Origin: Ischnura elegans | Lineage: Eukaryota; Arthropoda; Insecta; Odonata; Coenagrionidae | Direction: 5' to 3' | Assembly (NCBI RefSeq): GCF_921293095.1 | Contig: NC_060258.1 | Coordinates: 3,410,001-3,474,000 of the forward strand | DNA length: 64,000 bases | Part shown: in pieces, positions 56,184 through 64,000 of the stretch | Numbering within the stretch: position 1 is the stretch's first letter | Layout: each line of letters opens with the position of its first letter | The notes under the pieces: model-generated | Database searches by the model: none | What the model saw: only the letters and a program-made list of their open reading frames with translations | Told to the model about the DNA's origin: nothing | Made by a program: the position numbers and the translations under genes

Positions 56184-58900
56184 TCATCTACATCTACATC
56201 TACAAATTACCCTGCGAGCCACCTCTAGGGTGTTTGGCAGGGGGTGATCAATCACCAGCATGCAGCATGCATTTGGACTCCCACATGCACACCACACCGT
56301 CCAAGAAACGTCCCGTATAATAACGAACTATACTACTATATGCTGTTAGAAATAGAATATAGAATAGAAATTCAGAAACATGCAGTAAGTTTTACATAGG
56401 TTAGTAGGCTACACTACAAGTCATGCAATCTATTTACGCGTTCTATTGCTGCCGTTATAATCTCTTATTGATCGTGGAAAAAATGACATTCGGAATCTGT
56501 CTGTTCTGCAATCTATCTCTCTTATTTTATTTATATGATCTGATCTTCCGTAGTACGTTGGCGTCCGCAAGATATGGTTAACTTCGTCAGAAAAGACACT
56601 GCTCTTGAATTAATCTAAAAGGTTTAGTCTATTTTTCAATCTACGGTCCGACAGAGATTCCCATCCGAGTTTATGTAAGAGGTCAGTTACACTAACAAGA
56701 CTATCGTAACGACCTTTCACATACCTGGCAGCTCTTCTTTGCACGCGTTCTAACTCTGTTATTAAGCCTTTTTCATGAGGGTCCCAAACACTGGCAGTGT
56801 ATTCCAAATGTGGTCTAACGAGGGAAAAGTAGCTAATTTCTCTCACTTTGTCGTCGCACTTTCCTAATATTCTTTAAACAAAACCCATTTTACGATTAGC
56901 TTGACCGGTTATTTCTCGAATATGTTTATTCCACGATAGATCATTATTGAGTCTAACCCCTAGATATTTCACAGATTCAACTGCCTTTAACTGCGTGCCC
57001 CGAATGACATAGTTACGCTGTAGGGAGTTATTCTTCTTCCAGAAATTTATTACGACGCATTTTTCCAAATTTAATTCTAACTGCCAAGCATCGCACCAAG
57101 CTTGGATAGCAGCAAGGCCATTCGTTAGTTCATCTATATCTTTGCTGGAACGAATTTCTCTGTAAACTACAGCGTCGTCTGCAAATAATCGTAACTTACT
57201 CTGCACTACTTCGCCAATGTCGTTTATATAAAGAAGGAATAGGAGTGGGCCAATGACACTACCCTGAGGAACGCCAGAAGTCACTCTAACCTCATTGGAG
57301 ACTGCACCGTCTAATACTACTCTTTGGACGCGGTCGCTCAAAAATTCTCTAATCCAGGAAATGACATCTTCGTCTAGACCATAAGATTTCAGTTTTATTA
57401 TTAACTTTCCGTGGGGTACTTTATCAAATGCCTTTTTGAAATCAAGAAAAATCGCGTCTACTGGAATGTTGTCTTCCCCGGAGACTAAAATATCGTGGGC
57501 GAAAAGCGCTAACTGAGTTTCGCACGATCTGCTTTTCCTGAATCCATGTTGATTTCCCATTAATAAGTTTTGCGCGTCTAGGTGTTTCATTACCGAGCTG
57601 ACTACGATGTGTTCAAGTACTTTGCAAGAGATGGACGTTAAGGATATCGGCCTGTAATTAGATGGCTGTTCCTTGTCTCCACGTTTAAATATAGGCGTTA
57701 CATTAGCGATTTTCCAGTCATTAGGTACTTCATGTTGCTTGATGGATTTACTGAATATTAACTGCAAGTAGGGGGCAAGTTCTGAGGCTAGTTCTTTATA
57801 TACGCGAGAAGGGATTTCGTCTGGACCAGGTGATTTATTTGGACTAAGCGATTTCAATATATTTTCTATTCCGAGCGTACTAATGTCAATAGCTGGCATC
57901 TTATGTAGACAGGGATTGTCATAGGTCTCGGGTGAGTTTTCGGAAGTCTCCGTGAACACGCTCTTAAAGTAGGAATTTAATAAATTGGCTTTATCGTAAC
58001 TGCTTGTCAACACATCTCCATTGTCGTTTCTCAGCGAACATACGGTAGATCGTTTACCTTGAACTTCCCTAACATATGACCAAAATGCTTTTGGGTTATC
58101 CTGTAACTGCTCTACTAGTGTTTTTCTTTTAAAATTCGTGAACGCATTCCTGAACGCTTCCTTCGTGGCGGCTTTAGTCATCATATATTTTTTAATTATT
58201 AGCTCGCGTTCATTAGCGGATAAATCCGTGCTGACTTTTTTCATTTTAGCATGACACGCTCTCTGTCGCCTCAATGATTTTTTCACTTCCGCGTAGTACC
58301 ATCTCGGTTCGCTGCCTTCTTTTACTATTTTACTAGGGATGTAGCTATTTATTCCCGAAGTTACGAGCGAAAGAAAAGCTTTCCAAGTATTCTCTACATT
58401 TAACTTTAAAACTGATTCTTGAAACTCGGGGAAAGCATTTTTCATATGACTCTTAAACCCATCAAAATTAGCTCTTTTAAAAATGAAAACTTTACGCTCT
58501 TTTTTAAAGTTTACAATGGTATTTAGAGAAAACTTTGCAGTTACTACCCTATGGTCACTTATTCCTTCGACAGTGCCAACGTTTATTACCTGATGTGGTA
58601 TATTTGTCGCTAATAAATCAAGAATATTTTCTCCTCTGTTTGGTGCGGATGCTATTTGAAACAATGAATTAGATGTGAAAGTGTGTAATAAAGCCTCACA
58701 GATCACTTTATCCCTCCCACCAGGAATGAAGCTATAAGTCTCCCAATCTATAGAAGGTACGTTGAAATCTCCACCCACAATTAAGTTTCTTTCAGGATAC
58801 TTGGATGCTACGCTGTTTATTTGATTTTGAAAATCCAACATTGACGTTATATCTGAGTTAGGTGGTCTGTAATACGAACATAATAAAATAGTTTGTTGCT
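56184..58900 (-). mobile_element. CR1/Jockey-group LINE, 5'-truncated
   Basis: The minus-strand element ends at the left with a 3' tail of CATCTA repeats (56184-56202 on the plus strand) and a 3' UTR containing the 'cctgcgagccacctctaggg' block, copies of which recur at 39.3-40.5 kb. The coding region runs up to about 58896, where the endonuclease reading fades, so the 5' end is truncated, as is typical for target-primed insertions. Only two in-frame stops interrupt the ORF. Confidence 0.9.
56430..58896 (-). pseudogene. LINE endonuclease-reverse transcriptase, two nonsense codons
   Basis: The product would nick target DNA and reverse-transcribe the element's RNA. The visible N-terminus is the second half of an APE-type endonuclease (LLCSYYRPPNSDI, GGDFNVPSIDW, and a SDHR motif). 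A reverse transcriptase follows, with PGPDEIPSRVYKELA, the NYRPISLTS region, GVPQGSVIGPLLFLLYINDI and the catalytic FADD box. A C-terminal region follows, with LVRPHLEYTASVWDP and RRAARYV. The frame is continuous from 58896 to the stop at 56430-56432 except for TAA codons at 56874-56876 and 56610-56612. The first half of the endonuclease is missing. Catalytic residues of the RT look intact, so this is a recent but dead copy. Confidence 0.9.
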
Positions 58901-59139
58901 TTAACTATGCTTCAACTTGAGCAATCATGAGGGTAGAGTTGTATTATATAAATAACTATTAAAACGACCGTAGTCACTACTAGGGAAGTCTCAAAACTGT
59001 ATTTACCTGGCGATACCGATAACGGATGCGTGCTATGCTATTCTACGGTCATCAGTGACTGTTATCTGCGTTCGAGTTTAACATATCTTTTGTTGAGAAA
59101 ACGTTCGAGTTAGAAAATAAAATACTTATTAATATGAAA

Positions 59140-60400
59140 TAATGAAACTCATAGCATTCATCACTCCCATTTCAGCTACTCCTGCATATCATTCTCCATC
59201 AGGCATAAGCTTTCCATAAACGACAACCAATGCGAAATCGCCTGCGCACTGCTACCTATAAGCAGACGAAATCCAACGCGAACACATTTTACTGCGACTG
59301 CGCAGCGAGCTGACGAAATTACGTCACCAACTTTCAAAGACGGATTTCAATTTTTCAGTTGCCAAGCCGCGCATTCTATGGAGTGATTGGGAAGCTCCGA
59401 TTCCTTTATCTTCATCTCGTGATCCCATATATAAAAATCTCGCTAGGAATCACAACCAATCCGATGAAAAAACGTTAAAAGTGTTATCTATCCTTCTTAT
59501 TCACTAAGTTGAGTCGAAATTATGATTGCCCGAGCGTTGACTGGCACCATCGTTCATTGGCAATCCCTACCCCTCCATTTTTTATAAGGCACCAAAGATT
59601 AGATAAGCCCGCTGTCTGTGGGTATAAAGTCCTCTTCTTGAGCCAAAGGACGAGCATATCTCGTTCGTGTTGCGTCTTGGGAACTGATCCGCCATCTTGT
59701 GGTTCAAATTCTGTTATCTAAGAAGTATTTTCCGTCGTTTTGGATTAAGATTTCTGTAAGTTTAAAAAAGGCATTGAAAGAAGAGGTTTGCTTCATGAGA
59801 GAAATAAGTGAAATAATTGATGAATAATTTCCCATTTCAGTAACAGAAGTAATTTTTTTTACGTTTCAGGATTGCCTTCGCTGCATTGGGAATTGGAGAG
59901 CCGAGGAAGGAGTAGATACCGATATCTAACGGGTTGCCTTTTCTATTGGGTAAGTATTTGCTTAAGTATTTAATCAACGCTTTTTTTCGAATTATGCATA
60001 ATATCGTGATTGCCTTTTTATATAGAATGCCTTTCAAGTACAAGATAAAACTAACACAATCGACCAACAGAGTTTGATCGTAATTTATGATAGAAATGGT
60101 TAGCAAATATTTCTTTTGTTATATCCATAGAAAGTTTTCCGCCGCCTTGCATTACATACTACTTCCAAGGTTTATAGACTTAATGCGATATCTCGAACTT
60201 CTATTTAAACGAAATATTCATTTTTATATTCGCAGAGAAATAGTCTTATTGCAACGTTAGTGCGGAAAAGTAGCTTGTGGGCACTCATCTTTATCACAGG
60301 CCATCATTAGTCAGTTCTTATAAGCTGATTATTTTTGGCTTTTGCTTCAGATGCATTTTTGACCATAGAAATTTAATTCATGTAAATTTGGCATGTGGTC
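59140..60400 (+). repeat. Exon-like repeat family, copy B
   Basis: The most complete of three copies. A GC-richer leader has several TGCGCA motifs (about 59240-59320) and is followed by TATATAAAA at 59428-59436. Then comes about 300 bp to a donor-like ATTTCTGTAAGT near 59748, about 110 bp of intron-like DNA, and an 80-nt block at 59870-59949 between ACGTTTCAG and GTAAGT. The layout resembles a promoter plus two exons. No conserved reading frame is seen, and the 80-nt block contains stops. Copy C follows 1,531 bp downstream and copy A lies inverted at 25.7-26.6 kb. Confidence 0.6.
59428..59436 (+). promoter_or_regulatory. TATA-like motif of copy B
   Basis: TATATAAAA lies downstream of a GC-richer stretch with TGCGCA motifs and upstream of the exon-like segments. 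Copies A and C have CATATCTCA at this place, so the motif is not shared and promoter function is only a possibility. Confidence 0.3.
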
Positions 60401-60944
60401 TGAGAGACCGTTGCGTTTTTTGATCGTGAATACTTTAAAATTTCTATTTTTAATTTCAATAATCATCACATTCTTCATTTTTTGAGTAATAAGGGCATGA
60501 GATACTTAAAAATTAACTTTTTTTATTATTTATTAGAGGACGCGATAAACTTTAAATCACCTTCATTTATCAAGATCTGTATAGAAAAATCAATTCAACT
60601 TCGTTCGTCCCGCTAACATCCGAAAACGGCTAAAGCGACCTTCTTCTCTCAACCACGGCACGGATTATCTTATCATTATGTTAGAAATAAGCATATCAAC
60701 ATATAGGTACTTACCTACAATTTTTTTGTTTGGTACTGCTTATAGGTTATCTCTATTAAATTCGGTTATTTAATAAAACTTGCTTATGTTTGTATTTAAA
60801 CCGTTGCTCTGATGAAGAAGCGTTTGCAGTTCTTGTGCAAAAGTTCGCTTCACTATTTGATTGTGAGCACAACGCTTGTCAGCTTTCTTATCTTGATTAC
60901 CCATGGAGGTAGAGGCTAGCCTGTGTTCAGCTTAGAATCCATTG

Positions 60945-61900
60945 CCTTCACCTTCATTTCGTAATCCCATATCTCAGTAATCTCACAAAAACTTGCCACC
61001 AACCCAAAATAAAAACGTTAAAAAGATATCTATCCTTCTTATTTATTATGTTCAGTCGAGAAAATGGCAATAATTTTCGCCCAAGCGATGACTTACAATG
61101 TCGTAAATTGGCAATACCTACATCTCCTTTTTTTATGAGGCACTAAAGATTAGATAAGCCCGTTCCCTGTGGGTGTAAAGGCCATTTCCTAAGTTATGGG
61201 CCGAGCAGATCTTGTGCGAGTTCCATCTTACGAATTGATTCGCCATATTTTCTTCAACACCTGTTATCTGAGAAGTATTTGTCCATCACATTGGATTGTA
61301 ATTTCTGTAAGTTTAAAAAGGCATTAAAGAAAGGTTTGCTTCATACGAGTGTAATAATTTTCCCATTTCAGTGACAGAAGTAATTTATTTTACTTTTCAG
61401 GATTGCTTTCTTTGTATTGGGAATAGGAGAGTTGAGGAGGGAGGGAATATCGGTTTCGACCAGATTGCCTTACCTATTGGGTAAGTACGTGCAAACGCAT
61501 TTAATCTAAGATTTTTTTATTAATCATCCATTACTGCATGATTGCCTTACTTAAAATAAGCATGCCATTGAAATGCATGATTTTATCTAACACAATCGAC
61601 AAACTGAGTTTGAACGCAATGTATGGTAAGAATAGATAGTAAATATTTCTCTCGTACTTTTTCCATACCTGAAAACCACTGTTAAGAAAATCTAGTTTAA
61701 ATGAAATCCGCTAATTCCACAAGGCGTAGTCCAATCGCAACATAATATATACGGGATAGCTACTTAACTACCTCAATCAGATGGCGGCATTACTCAGTTC
61801 TTATGAACTGATGATTTTTCCTTTTTTTTAAATGGTGTTAAAATCTATAATTAACTCTTATCTCATTATCGAGAATATATAAAAATTTCATTTCATTCAA
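60945..61900 (+). repeat. Exon-like repeat family, copy C
   Basis: Collinear with copy B from 'cttcatttcgtaatcccatat' onward, but lacking the GC-richer leader. The donor-like ATTTCTGTAAG and the 80-nt block (61401-61480, between TACTTTTCAG and GTAAGT) are conserved in position and length. Similarity continues for several hundred bases downstream. B and C look like a local tandem duplication. Confidence 0.6.
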
Positions 61901-62504
61901 TTCAAGGCCATCTGTTTCTGTAAAAATGGGGAAAATGTTCAAGATGCAGTGTCGCTAATTATTGATACATAAATCTTATTTAAATATTCTGCAAATATTT
62001 CCAGAGGAAATAGGCGAGAAAAATAAAATAAGGAAAAGCACGTCCTGAAAAGACATAGGTCCCCATTTTACTGTTTAATTTTTTTAGAGACGCAGACGCA
62101 ACTAAATTTTCCCTACAACTAAAAAAAAACAGATCCACCGAATTAATGGTCGTATTTGACAGTTTTAAATTCTTTTAAACTCATTACCTTACTAAAGAGA
62201 AATGTGGGTGATCTACAGTTTAATAAATTGTAATATTTCACTTATAATGACTAGTGACTATTATAAAACTTTAATACATTCTATTTACTTCATATATCTT
62301 CTTTTCCTTCAAATTTTACTTCGTGTCATGAGATGATGTGTCTAAATATGTTCTTACAATCGTTTCTACTGCTGCATGTCCCTTAAAATAAATTTTTGTT
62401 GCCTTATGTGCGTAAGGGATGCTTCCAGAGGCATTTGAGTTTATTTTGCAGGAGATAGGAGAATGTCCATGGAGAGATAGTGCTCCCAAATGAAAAAACG
62501 ACTT
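61900..62504. other. Intergenic, nothing supported
   Basis: AT-rich DNA between copy C and the Penelope-like element. No feature is supported. Confidence 0.4.
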
Positions 62505-63305
62505 CGTTTTTCTCCACTAATTTATGTTGACGGTACGACATGTTTCGACCTTTAGTGGTCATTTACGAGTACAAAATTTTGTCAATAGTCGGGTAAATTT
62601 ATACCAGGAAGGGACTTGAGAAGGTTGGAGGGGGAAGTGGGTGTTAGGAGGGGGGAAATAATAGGTGGCGGTTATGGTGAGGGATGGGAAAACCACTGCG
62701 AGGACAGTGTTGATGACTACATGCAAAGGGTCATTAGTAAGGATTAGGGTGGATGTGGGTTATCAGTAGGTGTGGGTTTGAGTGGGAGGTTAGGGTTTTT
62801 ACTTCCTTCAGTGTAGTTTAGAGATACTTTTAGGAGGGGGGAAAACCTTTAAATAGGATATCGTTAAGTAAGGTACATTTTCCCATATTCTTCCTTATTT
62901 CAAGCTCTCCTTTCTTGTCCACCTTTTTTCCTTTGTTCTCGAAGTGAAGAATCTCCGGTATGAATTCGCTTACATGTTTTCCTTCCCAAAGATGTTTTGC
63001 GAAGTGGGACTGTGAAATATTGCAGTACCGGTAACATCTTTCTAGTTCTTTAATTCTGCTCTCGAATGCGCGTCCGGTCTGTCCCACATAAGCCGCTTCA
63101 CAGTCGTTGCACTTTAATTTGTAGATACCACTTCTTTCGAGAGGTTGTACTTTGTCTTTAGTGTTCACTAAGAACTTTTTAAGGTTATCACTGTTATGAA
63201 AAGCCACTCTATATTTATCTTTCGGAAAGAGGTTTCCTATTTTTTCCCAAATCGAGCCATAATAAGGTAATTTACACCATCGCAATTTTTCGCTGTTCAC
63301 TTTCC
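62505..63305 (-). mobile_element. Penelope-like element, 3' part
   Basis: Contains the C-terminal GIY-YIG coding segment on the minus strand, followed (toward lower coordinates) by a C-rich 3' region (about 62600-62820). Near 62519-62575, on the minus strand, comes 'tgaccactaaaggtcgaaac', typical of the terminal regions of Penelope-like elements. The reverse transcriptase part is absent, so the copy is 5'-truncated at about 63305. Confidence 0.75.
62830..63300 (-). pseudogene. GIY-YIG endonuclease end of a Penelope-like protein
   Basis: The 156 residues begin in the linker (VNSEKLRWCKLPYYGSIWEK) and continue into the GIY-YIG domain: SGIYKLKCNDCEAAYVGQTG, then RAFESRIKELERCYR. This gives GIY, the CxxC insert typical of animal Penelope elements, YVG, and the catalytic Arg region. 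The domain makes the nick that primes reverse transcription. No stop interrupts this part, but the upstream reverse transcriptase is missing, so the copy cannot act alone. The frame ends at the stop before 62830. Confidence 0.85.
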
Positions 63306-64000
63306 CTGGATTAAAGAGTAACTGTTAGTGCTAAGTTAGTTAGAGATAGTGCTTGCTATATATTCATTTAAATCGCAGTTAAATTATTATCCTATCAGTG
63401 AATGCCAGTGTCTTCTTATAATTAGGATTATGATCAACATGCGACAATTATTGTACCAAAATATTCTCTTTAGTATTAGTATGATATTTTATGATTGATA
63501 ATCAAACCAACAAAAACTCAATAAAAACCATATTACAAATCTTGTCTTTTTTTAATAATCAGGGGGAAACGTGCACCTGTACTCCTCCCCAAAATCTGGA
63601 TGTGTACTCTCGTTGTCTGAGCATTGTGCAACTAATGAAATTTTATTCTTTAAAAGGAAAAAGAATTGTTTTTTTCTAATTTTCGAGGAAAATATTCAAC
63701 GTTTAATGAGTGAAAGATAGTAAATTTTTGCTCCAGTATAATATAAACAATATGAGACCACCTCTAAATTTGTATAGGCTTCTTTTTTAAGTGAAGAGTC
63801 AGGGGGAGATAAGCGTAAGGAAGATAAGCAGGGGCGGTGTGGGGTGATTGGGTTTATCAGCTGGGCTTAAAGATCTTATCTTTTATCTCCTTATCCGGGG
63901 AGTCCTGCCTTGGAATATTTTGGAAATCTTTTGCTAAGAAAGGGATTTTGACAGGGTTCTGCTTCTCAATAACTGGATATAAGTTTATGAAAAATAGCAA
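63306..64000. other. Right edge of the window, nothing supported
   Basis: AT-rich DNA with no feature that I can support. Short open frames have no motif. The stretch around 63800-63960 is slightly less AT-rich. Confidence 0.35.

Overview
This is an AT-rich, intron-bearing and transposon-dense stretch of animal nuclear DNA, most likely from an arthropod and probably an insect. Four things suggest this: a multi-exon C2H2 zinc-finger gene with TKEKPY-type finger linkers; a CR1/Jockey-group LINE with a (CATCTA)n tail; relics of piggyBac, hAT, pogo, IS630/Tc1-mariner-like and Penelope-like elements; and MITEs with recognisable target duplications. There are no operons, bacterial genes or CRISPR arrays. 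The species cannot be fixed from sequence alone. A damselfly-like genome is only a guess from the zinc-finger style.

Region 1 (about 1-17,400, + strand) is the 3' part of one zinc-finger gene. Seven short acidic exons (1478-1645, 2404-2571, 3260-3373, 4458-4586, 8560-8685, 10358-10480, 14704-14776) are followed by a terminal exon (15940-17096) carrying 11 C2H2 fingers. The first two exons are a tandem duplication that includes their introns, and exons 4 and 5 look like an older duplicate pair. The introns hold LINE, pogo and Penelope relics. The gene start lies upstream of the window.

Region 2 (about 17.4-30.5 kb) is accessory DNA. It holds a 131-bp near-perfect hairpin MITE, a broken and partly inverted copy of an unrecognised ankyrin/coiled-coil gene, a 1.7-kb TIR element, three small hAT-like elements with 8-bp target duplications, a TIR element interrupted by one of them, and one copy of a three-copy repeat family with exon-like structure.

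Region 3 (30.5-38.6 kb) is an array of about 26 copies of a 142-bp satellite. It is split by a 1.8-kb TIR element with no recognised transposase and by a 2.56-kb IS630/Tc1-like element whose transposase is decayed. A piggyBac-type MITE end abuts the left edge of the array.

Region 4 (38.6-56 kb) has LINE tails, a 2.6-kb decayed piggyBac, two copies of a dispersed repeat, a 1.57-kb element built of palindromic TAGATATCTA-type minisatellite, a candidate isolated exon, and a 2.39-kb hAT-ended element with no recognisable transposase.

Region 5 (56-64 kb) has a long LINE copy with only two nonsense codons in most of its ORF, two further copies of the exon-like repeat family, and the GIY-YIG end of a Penelope-like element. 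Apart from the zinc-finger gene, almost everything supportable here is mobile or derived from mobile DNA.
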